Source: GCA-2401155 sp045047085 (GTDB lineage Bacteria; Pseudomonadota; Alphaproteobacteria; Rhizobiales; Rhizobiaceae). From it: a stretch of DNA of 64,000 nucleotides. The notes below the pieces were generated by a model that was given only the letters and a program-made list of their open reading frames with translations, ran no database searches and had not been told where the DNA came from. Location: assembly GCA_045047085.1 (NCBI GenBank), contig JASFYT010000031.1, positions 1 to 64,000 on the forward strand. The letters run 5' to 3'. Position numbers and translations under genes: made by a program. The stretch's first letter is position 1; each line of letters starts with the position of its first letter. Shown here piece by piece: positions 34,403-43,269 of this stretch.

Positions 34403-35503
34403 ATGAGTTACGATCAAGCAAAAATTGTTGAGGCCATTCGTGCCTTTGAAGCTGGTGAGATTGTTGTTGTTGTTGATGATGATGGTCGCGAGAATGAAGG
34501 TGATTTGATTGTTGCTGCCGTTCATTGCACCACCGAAAAGATGGCTTTCATCATTCGCCACACCAGCGGCATTGTTTGTACGCCGATGACGGCAGAAGAG
34601 GCTCAGCGGCTGAACCTTGCCCCTATGGTTGCAGAAAATAACGCGCCCCATGCAACCGCCTTTACAGTGTCCGTTGATTATAAGCATGACACCACCACAG
34701 GAATTTCTGCCGAGGAACGCAATTCAACTGTTCGGGCATTGGCGAACCCCAATTCCGGCGCACTGGATTTTGTGCGCCCCGGCCATATCTTTCCGCTGGT
34801 TGCAAAAGAAGGCGGTGTCCTGATGCGCTCCGGCCATACAGAGGCAGCGGTTGATCTTTGCCGCCTGGCTGAACTGCCTGAGGTTGGTGTAATTTCCGAA
34901 CTGGTCAATGACGATGGCACTGTGATGCGTGGGCCGCAAGTGAACGCATTTGCCGAGGAAAACAAGCTGCACATTATTTCGGTTGCCGACATGATTTCCT
35001 ATCGTCAGCGCAAGGAAAGCATGGTCGAGCAGGTGGAGCAATTTGAAATTGAAACCACGGCCGGTATAGCCATGGCATACACATACAAAACCAAATGGGA
35101 TGCGATGCATCATCTTGCAGTTGTGTTTGGCGACATTCGTGACGGGCAGAATATCCCGGTGCGATTGCAAATTGAATCAATCATTGATGATGTATTCGGC
35201 ACGGCGAAATCCTTGAGCAACGCTTTGGAGGAAATCGCCAAGAACGGACGCGGCGTTGTGGTTTATTTGCGCGAGGGCGCGGTGGGGGTTGTTAATCCCG
35301 GGCACCAGCTTGTCGATGAAGGGCGCGAACATCATAACGAAGCCAAATCTCGGCAAGAAGAATGGCTGGAGATTGGGCTTGGCGCTCAAATTTTGAAAGA
35401 TCTGGGTATACAGTCCATAGAACTCATGGCATCGCGCGAACGTCATTATGTGGGGCTTGAGGGCTTCGGTATTGAAATTGTAAAGACACTTCTAACCGAA
35501 TAG
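34403..35503 (+). CDS. ribB: 3,4-dihydroxy-2-butanone 4-phosphate synthase with degenerate GTP cyclohydrolase II-like domain (RibBX)
   Basis: Makes the four-carbon precursor of riboflavin from ribulose 5-phosphate. The N-terminal RibB domain (about 1-205) has the DDDGRENEGDL acidic loop, HTSGIVCTPM, and RSGHTEAAVDL..EVGVISELVNDDGTV motifs. The C-terminal domain (about 215-366) aligns with GTP cyclohydrolase II, but the zinc-binding cysteines (C-x2-G..C-x-C in active RibA) are absent: the equivalent stretch is RLQIESIIDDVFGTAKSLSN. This matches the RibBX variant described in proteobacteria, so cyclohydrolase activity is not expected. It follows aroC by 2 nt. Confidence 0.93.
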   Translation: MSYDQAKIVEAIRAFEAGEIVVVVDDDGRENEGDLIVAAVHCTTEKMAFIIRHTSGIVCTPMTAEEAQRLNLAPMVAENNAPHATAFTVSVDYKHDTTTGISAEERNSTVRALANPNSGALDFVRPGHIFPLVAKEGGVLMRSGHTEAAVDLCRLAELPEVGVISELVNDDGTVMRGPQVNAFAEENKLHIISVADMISYRQRKESMVEQVEQFEIETTAGIAMAYTYKTKWDAMHHLAVVFGDIRDGQNIPVRLQIESIIDDVFGTAKSLSNALEEIAKNGRGVVVYLREGAVGVVNPGHQLVDEGREHHNEAKSRQEEWLEIGLGAQILKDLGIQSIELMASRERHYVGLEGFGIEIVKTLLTE

Positions 35504-35513
35504 GACATCCACC

Positions 35514-36410
35514 ATGCGCCGTATCCTTGCAAGCTTGCTATTAATTGCCTCGTTAAACGGCGCAATCGCGGCAGACAAATTGGTGGTGGAGAAACTGGAT
35601 GCAGACAGTTACCCCGCTGAAATCGTTATCGACCCGCGCAAACCATCTAAAAACGGTCTACCTGACGGAAAAATTTCCACGATAAAAGGCGATATTATTG
35701 CCGCTTGGTATTCGAGACCAACAGAACGCTATCGCCACGGAATATTGGGGGATAAAATTGAAGCGGGGAGCCTGAAAGTCAGAACCCGGTTTGGAGCCAC
35801 CCTCACCTATCGTCTACCCCGCTCAGAAGTATTTGAGGATATCACTCCCCGTCTGGTTGATCTTGACCGCAACGGAACGATTGAAGTCATCACCATCCGT
35901 TCATCCGTGAGCAAAGGGGCAGCGATCACCGTCTATGGCCTCAACGGTCCTCTGCTGGTACAAAAGGCGACTACCCCTCATATCGGGCTTAGCAATCGCT
36001 GGCTGAATATCGCTGGTATTAGTAATTTCAGCCGTGGTAAAACACTCGAAATTGCAGCCGTTATCACTCCGCACATTGGCGGGACTTTGAAATTCTATAA
36101 ATACAACCGCGGTAAATTGCTGCAAAGGGCCACAGCTTCCGGGCTTTCAAACCATGTGATCGGCTCGCGGGAACAACGGCTATCAGTGGTCCTCGATTAT
36201 GACGGGAACGGAACACCGGACTTGGCCCTTCCCTCTGCCGATCGCCAGTCGTTGTATGTCATGAGCCTGACCGGTAGCGGAATGGTTCTCCTTGCTGAAG
36301 CGGTGCTTCCCAGCCCCATCAACAAAGCCATCGCATTGAAGGACAAAGGTAAAAACGTACAGTTTATTGTCGGTCTTGAAGATGGCACTGTCTATTCTGT
36401 CCACCGGTAA
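35514..36410 (+). CDS. Secreted VCBS/FG-GAP-like repeat protein
   Basis: A 298-residue exported protein with a short signal peptide (RRILASLLLIASLNGAIA). The body consists of beta-propeller-like repeats with calcium-type loops VDLDRNGTIEV (about residue 118) and LDYDGNGTPDLA (about residue 231). A weaker copy ends GLEDGTVYSVHR. This pattern fits FG-GAP/VCBS repeat proteins, usually periplasmic or surface binding scaffolds with no catalytic residues. It follows ribBX after 10 nt on the same strand. Function is unknown. Confidence 0.75.
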   Translation: MRRILASLLLIASLNGAIAADKLVVEKLDADSYPAEIVIDPRKPSKNGLPDGKISTIKGDIIAAWYSRPTERYRHGILGDKIEAGSLKVRTRFGATLTYRLPRSEVFEDITPRLVDLDRNGTIEVITIRSSVSKGAAITVYGLNGPLLVQKATTPHIGLSNRWLNIAGISNFSRGKTLEIAAVITPHIGGTLKFYKYNRGKLLQRATASGLSNHVIGSREQRLSVVLDYDGNGTPDLALPSADRQSLYVMSLTGSGMVLLAEAVLPSPINKAIALKDKGKNVQFIVGLEDGTVYSVHR

Positions 36411-36486
36411 GAAGCCGCAGGGCTCCAACAATTGTTGACTTGTAACAGGTGCTGATTTCACAATCAGAGCCAACCGGAGACTAGTC

Positions 36487-37413
36487 ATGACCACCGTCGT
36501 TTTCTCACACCCAAGCAGTCTTGATCATATCACGCCGCCCGGGCACCCGGAGCGTCCTGACCGGATAAGGGCTGTGGAACGAGCGCTCAGCCATTCAGAT
36601 TTCGATGATCTTGAACGCATGGATGCGCCTGCGGCCGATTCCAAGATGTTCGAATTGGCCCATCCGGAATCACACGTAAAAATGCTGGAAGGCCGTATTC
36701 CTGAAACCGGCATTGTGGTCATTGATGCTGATACCAGTGCCAGCCCAAAAAGCTGGGATGCTGTACGCCATTCTGTTGGTGGAGCACTTGAGGGAGTGGA
36801 CTGCGTTTTCGACGGGCGCGCCGACAATGTTTTTTCTTATATGCGCCCACCGGGACATCATGCGGAAAAAACGACTGCTATGGGTTTTTGCTTCGTTAAT
36901 TCGATTGCCATTGCCGCGCGTTACGCGCAGGAGAAATACGGTATTGAACGTGTCGCAATCATTGATTGGGACGTGCATCACGGTAATGGGACGCAGGATA
37001 TTTTCTACGAAGATGATAGCGTACTCTTTGCCTCGACCCATCAAATGCCGCTTTATCCTGGAACCGGTGCAAAGCATGAAACCGGCACCGGCAACATTTT
37101 CAATGCGCCTCTTAGCGAAGGGGATGGCGGTGACGCGTTCAGGGAAGCATTTACCTCGAATATTCTCCCGGCGGTCGATAATTTTGCCCCTGAACTGATA
37201 TTAATTTCAGCAGGCTTCGATGCTCACTTTAAAGACCCTCTTGCAGGTATTAAGTTAATAGAAGATGACTTCGACTGGGCTACCGCAAAAGTGATGGAAC
37301 TTGCCGAAAAACACTGTGAAAACCGACTTGTTAGCCTGCTTGAAGGGGGTTACGATCTGGAAGGTTTGGCCGATTCTGCGGCCGCACATGTCAGACGCCT
37401 GAAACTGGGCTAA
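36487..37413 (+). CDS. Histone deacetylase family (acetylpolyamine amidohydrolase-like) protein
   Basis: A 308-residue zinc amidohydrolase of the class II HDAC/AcuC/APAH superfamily. It shows RPPGHHAEKTTAMGFC with the catalytic His pair, the zinc ligands in VAIIDWDVHHGNGTQDIFY, and STHQMPLYPGTG. ISAGFDAHFKDPLAG and a C-terminal LLEGGYDLEGL follow. All metal ligands appear intact. Bacterial members deacetylate polyamines, acetoin-related substrates or protein lysines; the substrate here is unassigned. It precedes xseB by 15 nt, as in rhizobia. Confidence 0.93.
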   Translation: MTTVVFSHPSSLDHITPPGHPERPDRIRAVERALSHSDFDDLERMDAPAADSKMFELAHPESHVKMLEGRIPETGIVVIDADTSASPKSWDAVRHSVGGALEGVDCVFDGRADNVFSYMRPPGHHAEKTTAMGFCFVNSIAIAARYAQEKYGIERVAIIDWDVHHGNGTQDIFYEDDSVLFASTHQMPLYPGTGAKHETGTGNIFNAPLSEGDGGDAFREAFTSNILPAVDNFAPELILISAGFDAHFKDPLAGIKLIEDDFDWATAKVMELAEKHCENRLVSLLEGGYDLEGLADSAAAHVRRLKLG

Positions 37414-37428
37414 TAGCGAGATATTTTT

Positions 37429-37680
37429 ATGGCTGAAGAAAAACAAACCAAAAGTGTTACCAAGATGAGCTTTGAGGATTCTCTCTCCCAGCTTGAGGGC
37501 ATTGTTGAAAACCTCGAGCAGGGCAATGTTCCTTTGGATAAATCCATTGAATTTTACGAGCGCGGAGAAAAGCTGCGCGATCATTGCCAAACACTGCTTA
37601 GAGCAGCGGAAGATAAAGTAGAAAAAATTCGCGTCGGTGCAGATGGTTCGGCCCAAGGGACGGAACCTTTGGACTCTTAG
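37429..37680 (+). CDS. xseB: Exodeoxyribonuclease VII small subunit
   Basis: An 83-residue subunit of exonuclease VII, which degrades single-stranded DNA with the XseA large subunit (not in this window). The helical hairpin MSFEDSLSQLEGIVENLEQGNVPLDKSIEFYERGEKLRDHC is the family signature; a short lysine-rich N-terminus and hydrophilic tail complete the expected size. It starts at ATG 37429 directly after the HDAC-like gene. Confidence 0.95.
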   Translation: MAEEKQTKSVTKMSFEDSLSQLEGIVENLEQGNVPLDKSIEFYERGEKLRDHCQTLLRAAEDKVEKIRVGADGSAQGTEPLDS

Positions 37681-37706
37681 ATACAGCATATAGAGTAGCA
37701 ATATTC

Positions 37707-38297
37707 ATGAAGAAATTTCGAATACTCATTTGGGTAGCTATTGCGACATTGCTATCGGTTCTGGCATTTGCCCAATACAACAAGACCAATATGAAGGCTT
37801 CCATTGTTGTGGCCATCGGAGGCCCGTTTGATCTTATTCGCACCGATGACGGTTTGCCCATCACCTATGATGACCTCAAAGGCAAGCCTCACGCGATATT
37901 TTTTGGCTTCACCAATTGCCCTGAGGTTTGCCCGACCACGCTTTTTGAAGCCAGTGCATGGCTGAAACAACTTGGCGATGATGCCGATAAATTGAAATTT
38001 TATTTCTTTACCATCGACCCCGAACGCGACACGAGGGAAATTCTGGCTGAATATGTGGGTGCTTTCGACCCACGGATTGTCGGCATAACCGGCACACCGG
38101 AAAATATGCAACAAGCCATTTCTGCGTATCGGGTCTATGCAAAAAAAGTTCCGTTGGAAGATGGCGACTATACGATGGACCACACCGCATCGATTTATCT
38201 GATGAATTCAGACGGAAGTTTTTCCGGCACGATTTCATATGGCGAAAGTGGTGAAACAGCTCTTGAAAAACTCAAGAACCTTTTGAAATCTAATTAG
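37707..38297 (+). CDS. SCO1/SenC family copper chaperone-like protein
   Basis: A 196-residue membrane-anchored thioredoxin-fold protein. An N-terminal helix (FRILIWVAIATLLSVLAFAQY) anchors it in the inner membrane. The copper-binding set is complete: Cys-x3-Cys in GFTNCPEVCPTTLFE and the distant His in YTMDHTASIYL. SCO proteins load CuA of cytochrome oxidase subunit II or serve as thiol reductants. The oxidase genes are 11-16 kb away, so this would be an unlinked assembly factor. It occupies, with the next small gene, the interval between xseB and tlyA. Confidence 0.92.
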   Translation: MKKFRILIWVAIATLLSVLAFAQYNKTNMKASIVVAIGGPFDLIRTDDGLPITYDDLKGKPHAIFFGFTNCPEVCPTTLFEASAWLKQLGDDADKLKFYFFTIDPERDTREILAEYVGAFDPRIVGITGTPENMQQAISAYRVYAKKVPLEDGDYTMDHTASIYLMNSDGSFSGTISYGESGETALEKLKNLLKSN

Positions 38298-38446
38298 ATC
38301 GTGCCGGGCGGCTCTTTTTCACCGGAGCAAATCGTATTACATTCGGCGCATTTATTTACCAAATATCAACCATGTTTATTGGCAGTTTTATAACCATCGT
38401 ATGGCAAAATTGATCTCGGGATAAACCATTTGAGAGTTCATTTGCC

Positions 38447-38806
38447 ATGCGTAACATTGGCCACAAATTATTACTGTCATCGCTGGTGATGATTGTCGGC
38501 GCTTCAACAGCGTGTGCAGGCATTCTAGTTGGGTTCCAGCACTCAAACGATAGTGTCATTGGTCTGCGCGGTTCAATTGGCATAAATGATTGGGAACGCA
38601 CCACCTCATTTGCTGATAGTGTTTTTCTTCCCAGTGTTTCCCAAATTGAGAAAATGAATAATTCAAGCATGATGCTGGACGAAAACGGACTTCTGCTGGA
38701 TCATATGGCCACGGGCAGTGTGGGCGGAAAAAACATTGAAAAAACTGTTGTTTGGGACCGCTTTGATGGTACTGGCAAACAGATCGCCAACGGGCTTACA
38801 GACTGA
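38447..38806 (+). CDS. Small secreted protein of unknown function
   Basis: A 119-residue protein with a clear signal peptide (RNIGHKLLLSSLVMIVGASTACAG, cleavage near residue 25) and no recognisable domain. The mature part is about 95 residues, rich in Ser, Asn and Gly, with no cysteine and no lipobox in the correct context. The upstream 150 nt carry no obvious Shine-Dalgarno (GAGAGTTCATTTGCC before the ATG). It might be a recent or lineage-specific gene. I recognise no family; coding status is likely because of the signal peptide and uninterrupted frame, but not certain. Confidence 0.55.
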   Translation: MRNIGHKLLLSSLVMIVGASTACAGILVGFQHSNDSVIGLRGSIGINDWERTTSFADSVFLPSVSQIEKMNNSSMMLDENGLLLDHMATGSVGGKNIEKTVVWDRFDGTGKQIANGLTD

Positions 38807-38868
38807 AAGTCTGCGCTGAGGTTTAAATTTTTCTTGTAAACCAACCATTCGCAAGCCATGAAACCTTC

Positions 38869-39618
38869 ATGGATACGAAATCAAAAATCCGACTGGATAA
38901 TTTGCTGGTAGAACGCGGGTTCTACAATAGCCGCTCACGCGCTCGCGATGCCATTGCGCGGGGTTGCGTCTTGGTGGCTGGAAAGCCTGCGTTAAAATCT
39001 GGTCGTACTCTGACATTTGATAGCGCCGTCGAAATCAATGATCCGGCCATGACCTATGTTTCGCGCTCCGCGTTAAAACTAATCGAAGGACTTGAGATAT
39101 CCAGTTTCGATCCGGCTGGTCGTATCGCTCTGGATATTGGCGCATCGACTGGTGGCTTTACTCAAGTATTGCTGGAACATGACGCTAAACATGTGTTTGC
39201 AGTTGATGTTGGTCACGGGCAGATGGACGCGGCCCTTGCCAGTGACCCACGCGTAACCAATCTTGAAAATCTCAATGCGCGTGAATTATCGATTGATGAT
39301 CTTGGTGGTGTGGTGCCAGAGTTTCTGGTTTGCGATGTGAGTTTCATCTCGCTCAAGCTTGCTCTTCCCCCAGCACTTGATATAGCTGCCAGCGGCGCAC
39401 ACGGGATTTTTCTCGTCAAGCCGCAATTTGAACTGGGCCGTGACCATATTGGCAGAGGTGGTCTGGTGAAAGATAAAGATGCAGCCAAGGAATGTGCTCA
39501 GGCGCTTTCCGATTGGCTGGATAGTTGCCCCGGATGGCAATGCACCCATTTTTTGCCCTCACCGATCTTTGGCGGGGATGGCAATGAAGAATATTTGATA
39601 GCAGGAACGAAACGATGA
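38869..39618 (+). CDS. TlyA family rRNA (cytidine-2'-O)-methyltransferase
   Basis: A 249-residue protein with an N-terminal S4 RNA-binding domain (IRLDNLLVERGFYNSRSRARDAI..GCVLV) and a FtsJ-like methyltransferase domain. The latter has the SAM site ALDIGASTGGFTQVLLEH, FAVDVGHGQMD, the catalytic-motif region CDVSFISLKLALPPAL and IFLVKPQFELG. TlyA enzymes methylate 16S and/or 23S rRNA ribose and affect sensitivity to cyclic-peptide antibiotics in mycobacteria; annotation as hemolysin is historical. Its stop overlaps the next gene as ATGA. Confidence 0.94.
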   Translation: MDTKSKIRLDNLLVERGFYNSRSRARDAIARGCVLVAGKPALKSGRTLTFDSAVEINDPAMTYVSRSALKLIEGLEISSFDPAGRIALDIGASTGGFTQVLLEHDAKHVFAVDVGHGQMDAALASDPRVTNLENLNARELSIDDLGGVVPEFLVCDVSFISLKLALPPALDIAASGAHGIFLVKPQFELGRDHIGRGGLVKDKDAAKECAQALSDWLDSCPGWQCTHFLPSPIFGGDGNEEYLIAGTKR

Positions 39619-40841
39619 ATGAACTGGTAATTGACCGCTTGGGCGCACAGGGCGACGGCGTGGCAAATTCAAATGAAGGCAGTGTCTTTGTACCTTTCAC
39701 CCTGCAAGGTGAAACTGTGTCCGTAAGCGGCGCTGGCAAGCGGCGTGATCTGGAGGCCATCGTCTCCCCTTCCCCGTCACGCATTGAACCCCTATGCGTG
39801 CATTTTGGCAAATGCGGCGGCTGTCAGCTTCAACACATGGAACAAAGTGCTTATCTCGAATGGAAGCGGGATTTGGTAAAATCGGCACTACAATCTGAAA
39901 ATATTTCGATTGAGGTTGATCCTGTACGCACCTTTGAAAACGGTAAAAGACGGCGTGCCGTTTTTTCAGCCCGTCAAACCAATGAAGGCATGGTGCTTGG
40001 TTATCTGGAGCGCAATTCCCATACCATGATTGCGGTAAAGGAATGTCCGGTTCTTCTGCCAGAAATAGTTCAAGCGATTGAACCGATTAAGCAGATGGTT
40101 TCCGGGCTTCTTCCGGCGAATGATACTTCCCATGTAAGCGTTTTGGCTTGTGACAACGGCCTGGATGTTGCGGTTGAATGCGAAAAATCACCATCGAACC
40201 AGCAACGCCAGACCGTCATCCGACGTTTCATGGAAACCAATTTTTGCCGTTTGTCGGTAAATGGCGAAGTCTTAATTGAGCAAAAGCCACCACTGCTTAC
40301 ATTCGGAAAGACCAAGATCGCGCCTGCACCGGGAGGTTTTGTTCAAGCTATAAAACTTGCAGAAACCGCCATGAGTGAAATGGTTATTTCCCATCTTGCC
40401 CGCTGCAAAAAGACTGCTGATTTATTCTGCGGCAGCGGCACGTTTGCGTTAAATCTCGCGGAATTTTCAACCGTGATTGCACTAGAGTCCGAGGCTTCAG
40501 CAATAGCAGCACTCGAACTGGCGTGGCGTAATTCGGCAGGAAAACTGCGTACTATCAATGCGGAAAAGCGCGACCTTTCCCGTCGCCCACTTACTGCGGC
40601 CGAGATGAAAAAAATCGACGGAGTCGTTTTTGACCCGCCACGTGCGGGTGCTGAAATGCAGGTCAAACAATTGGCAAAATCGAAAGTCAAAAAGATCGCC
40701 GCAGTCTCCTGCAGCCCGACAACGCTGGCACGAGATTTACGCATCCTGATTAATGGCGGCTACAAATTACTGTCGGTGACACCGCTCGATCAATTCGCCT
40801 ATACGCCACATATCGAAGTCGTGGCTCTGTTGGAGCGCTAA
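39615..40841 (+). CDS. Class I SAM-dependent RNA m5U methyltransferase (TrmA/RumA-like)
   Basis: A 408-residue TrmA/RlmC/RlmD-family enzyme methylating uridine C5 in rRNA or tRNA. The iron-sulfur cysteines are in CVHFGKCGGCQLQHM, with a fourth likely in KECPVL. The SAM motif is ADLFCGSGTFALNLAEF, followed by GVVFDPPRAGAE. The catalytic nucleophile Cys is in AAVSCSPTTLARDLRIL. The N-terminal TRAM domain is short or divergent. The ATG overlaps the tlyA stop (ATGA), so the two RNA methylases are translationally coupled. The 3' end overlaps the convergent FAD oxidoreductase by 4 nt. Confidence 0.94.
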   Translation: MNELVIDRLGAQGDGVANSNEGSVFVPFTLQGETVSVSGAGKRRDLEAIVSPSPSRIEPLCVHFGKCGGCQLQHMEQSAYLEWKRDLVKSALQSENISIEVDPVRTFENGKRRRAVFSARQTNEGMVLGYLERNSHTMIAVKECPVLLPEIVQAIEPIKQMVSGLLPANDTSHVSVLACDNGLDVAVECEKSPSNQQRQTVIRRFMETNFCRLSVNGEVLIEQKPPLLTFGKTKIAPAPGGFVQAIKLAETAMSEMVISHLARCKKTADLFCGSGTFALNLAEFSTVIALESEASAIAALELAWRNSAGKLRTINAEKRDLSRRPLTAAEMKKIDGVVFDPPRAGAEMQVKQLAKSKVKKIAAVSCSPTTLARDLRILINGGYKLLSVTPLDQFAYTPHIEVVALLER

Positions 40842-42256
40842 AGTACTTTCCCCGGATTCATTAACCCTTGTGGGTCGATGGCCTTCTTCAGGGCTTTCAT
40901 AAGGTTCAATTCAACCGGGTCTTTGGTTTCAGCCATCATTTTCCGTTTCAATTTCCCAATGCCGTGCTCAGCCGAAATGGAGCCGTCGAGCAATAGCACA
41001 AGTTCATGGATTAGCCCGTTTATGCGTAAGCGGTTAGACAGAAATTTTTCGCTGTCTTCGCCCACTGGCACAGAAATATTATAGTGGATATTGCCATCTC
41101 CCATATGGCCGAAGCCACAGATGCGGGAGTTTGGAAGTTCGCGCATGATGATGGCTTCTGCTTTGGTAAAAAACTCGGGGACTGAATGAACCGGCACCGA
41201 GATATCATGTTTGATAGAACCACCTTGCGGTTTTTGGGCCGGGGCCAGTGTTTCGCGAATACTCCAAAACTCTTCTTGTTGGGTTATGGATTGGGCAATA
41301 GCCGCATCGTTCACTACGCCATGTTCTAACGCCTCACCAAGAATTTCCTGCATCATTCCGCTGGCATCTCCCTCGGGTCGGTTGGATGAAATTTCCATAA
41401 GCACATACCAAGGATGTGGGGCACCCATGGGATCACGGATCTGATCCTGATAGCGCAAGACAAATTCGATTCCAATACGCGGCATGATTTCAAAACCCGT
41501 AAGCGAACTACCCGCGCCACCTTTGGCAATTTGCAGCAGGTCCAGCGCCTTTTGCGGGCTATCCAGCCCAATGAATGCTACATCGCGAGACTTCGGCTTA
41601 GGAAACAGTTTTAAGACAGCCGCTGTAACAATGCCCAGAGTACCTTCGGCGCCAATAAAAAGGCTCTTGAGGTTGTAGCCAGTATTATCTTTTTTTAACC
41701 GACGCAAGCCATTCCAAACATCACCGTTTGGCAGCACCACTTCGAGCCCCAACACCATTTCACGCGTGTTGCCATAGGCCAGCACACCTGTACCGCCGGC
41801 ATTGGTGGAAATATTTCCGCCGACCTGACAGGACCCTTTTGAACCGATGGACAAGGGAAACAGGCGATCATTTTCATCGGCCAATTTTTGGGCATTTTCC
41901 AGAATGTAGCCTGCTTCCAATGTCATGGTGTCTCCGGCCAAATCTAAATCACGAACCTTGTTCATGCGACCGAGTGCCACGACAATTTCATCATTGGTAT
42001 CGTTGGGAACGCCACCAGCCACATGGCCGGTATGACCACCTTGCGGCACTATTTTCGTACCCGTCTCATATGCAAGTTTTAGGATTGCCGCTACTTCGGT
42101 AGTGTTGGCAGGAAGGAGTACCAACGGTGTTCTACCGATGTAAATATCGCGATTGTCGTGGATGTAGTGGCTCTGATCACCACTATCATCAATGGCATAT
42201 TTATCGCCGACGATATCGGTGAAGTGTTGCAATAGGTCTTTAGAAATCTCGGTCAA
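40838..42256 (-). CDS. FAD-linked 2-hydroxyacid dehydrogenase (GlcD/DLD/D2HGDH-like)
   Basis: A 472-residue flavoprotein of the vanillyl-alcohol oxidase fold. It contains the FAD PCMH domain (IVPQGGHTGHVAGGVP, GSKGSCQVGGNISTNAGGT, GAEGTLGIVTAAVLKLFP) and a C-terminal substrate domain with the metal-site GFGHMGDGNIHYN and SAEHGIGKLKRKMM. Family members oxidise D-lactate, glycolate or D-2-hydroxyglutarate to the respiratory chain; the sequence alone does not separate these. Translation appears to begin at TTG 42256, supported by AAGGGA spaced 8 nt upstream. It follows tsaC on the same strand. Confidence 0.92.
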   Translation of the reverse strand: MTEISKDLLQHFTDIVGDKYAIDDSGDQSHYIHDNRDIYIGRTPLVLLPANTTEVAAILKLAYETGTKIVPQGGHTGHVAGGVPNDTNDEIVVALGRMNKVRDLDLAGDTMTLEAGYILENAQKLADENDRLFPLSIGSKGSCQVGGNISTNAGGTGVLAYGNTREMVLGLEVVLPNGDVWNGLRRLKKDNTGYNLKSLFIGAEGTLGIVTAAVLKLFPKPKSRDVAFIGLDSPQKALDLLQIAKGGAGSSLTGFEIMPRIGIEFVLRYQDQIRDPMGAPHPWYVLMEISSNRPEGDASGMMQEILGEALEHGVVNDAAIAQSITQQEEFWSIRETLAPAQKPQGGSIKHDISVPVHSVPEFFTKAEAIIMRELPNSRICGFGHMGDGNIHYNISVPVGEDSEKFLSNRLRINGLIHELVLLLDGSISAEHGIGKLKRKMMAETKDPVELNLMKALKKAIDPQGLMNPGKVL

Positions 42257-42268
42257 CTATTTAGTCCC

Positions 42269-43231
42269 TTATTGCTTCGGTCGTGGTGCCGCTGCTCTCA
42301 TCAATCGATCGTTGATTGCTATCCCTAATCCCTCATTTGGAATTGGTTGAACGCATATGGTATTTACACCCATTTCATCGAGTGATTTCAATGCACTATA
42401 TAAATTAGCCGCAGCTTCCGCCAGATTGCTTTTGTTACTGAGATTGATAGTTTTTCCATTGTCTGGACTGGCCGGTCCAAAACCGAGATAGCCGCAATCT
42501 GCATCCGGGCTATCCACATTAATTTTTACCTGCGCATTGGGTGCATAATGACTTTTCATCATGCCAGGCGCGAGAATTTTACCGCCAGCATCGTGAGACA
42601 GCACTTCAACTCCGGTGATTTTTGATATCATTTCTGTGGTAATTGCACCGGGGCGAAGCATGGTGATGGTGCCGTTATTTATTGCGACAATTGTCGATTC
42701 CAGACCCACGATGCAAGGACCACCATCAAGCACCAACAAATCCTCACCCTTATACTCCTCTGCCACATGAGCAGCTTTTGTCGGCGATATGCCTCCAGAT
42801 TTATTAGCGCTGGGCGCAGCTAAAGGTTTGCCAAACTTGCCTATCAATTGTCGCGACACCCCATCAGGGCAGCGAAGGCCGATGGTTCCAAGCCCGGCCG
42901 TCACAAGTTCATGCACGTCTGAATTTTTAACCTCTGGCACGACAATAGTTAGAGGCCCCGGCCAGAATTCCTCGCATAATTTTACTGCAAGTGTATTAAG
43001 GATGCCGTACTTTTTTGCCATTGCGATATCGCTCACGTGACAAATGAGCGGGTTGAATTTTGGGCGTCCCTTGCGCTCGAAAATACCTGCAATAGCCAAG
43101 CCGTTGGTGGCATCTGCTGCAAGGCCATAAACCGTTTCGGTCGGGATAGCGATTTGTCGACCATTGGTGAGTTCTGCTAACATTTTTTCGAATGCGGAGG
43201 CGCTGGGATTTGATGGCAGCAATTGCACCAT
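42269..43231 (-). CDS. tsaC: L-threonylcarbamoyladenylate synthase (Sua5/TsaC)
   Basis: Makes threonylcarbamoyl-AMP for the universal t6A37 tRNA modification. The 320-residue protein is the long Sua5 form. The catalytic YrdC domain (about 1-200) has IAIPTETVYGLAADA, KGRPKFNPL, LTIVV, GLGTIGLRCP and the SANKSGGISPT segment. The C-terminal Sua5 domain begins near ILAPGMMKSHYAPNA (the inter-domain SHYAP motif). Nothing is missing. The start at 43231 is ATG. It is divergent from the acyl-CoA dehydrogenase gene, with an operator-like palindrome between. Confidence 0.94.
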   Translation of the reverse strand: MVQLLPSNPSASAFEKMLAELTNGRQIAIPTETVYGLAADATNGLAIAGIFERKGRPKFNPLICHVSDIAMAKKYGILNTLAVKLCEEFWPGPLTIVVPEVKNSDVHELVTAGLGTIGLRCPDGVSRQLIGKFGKPLAAPSANKSGGISPTKAAHVAEEYKGEDLLVLDGGPCIVGLESTIVAINNGTITMLRPGAITTEMISKITGVEVLSHDAGGKILAPGMMKSHYAPNAQVKINVDSPDADCGYLGFGPASPDNGKTINLSNKSNLAEAAANLYSALKSLDEMGVNTICVQPIPNEGLGIAINDRLMRAAAPRPKQ

Positions 43232-43269
43232 TTTGGTATTTTCCGGAGGTTTGACTATAAAAAATCACA

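Noticed and set aside
38869..39618. Hemolysin, the historical label for TlyA-type genes
   Set aside because: S4 plus FtsJ-type methyltransferase domains and coupling to an RNA methylase gene point to rRNA modification; no secretion signal or pore-forming features.
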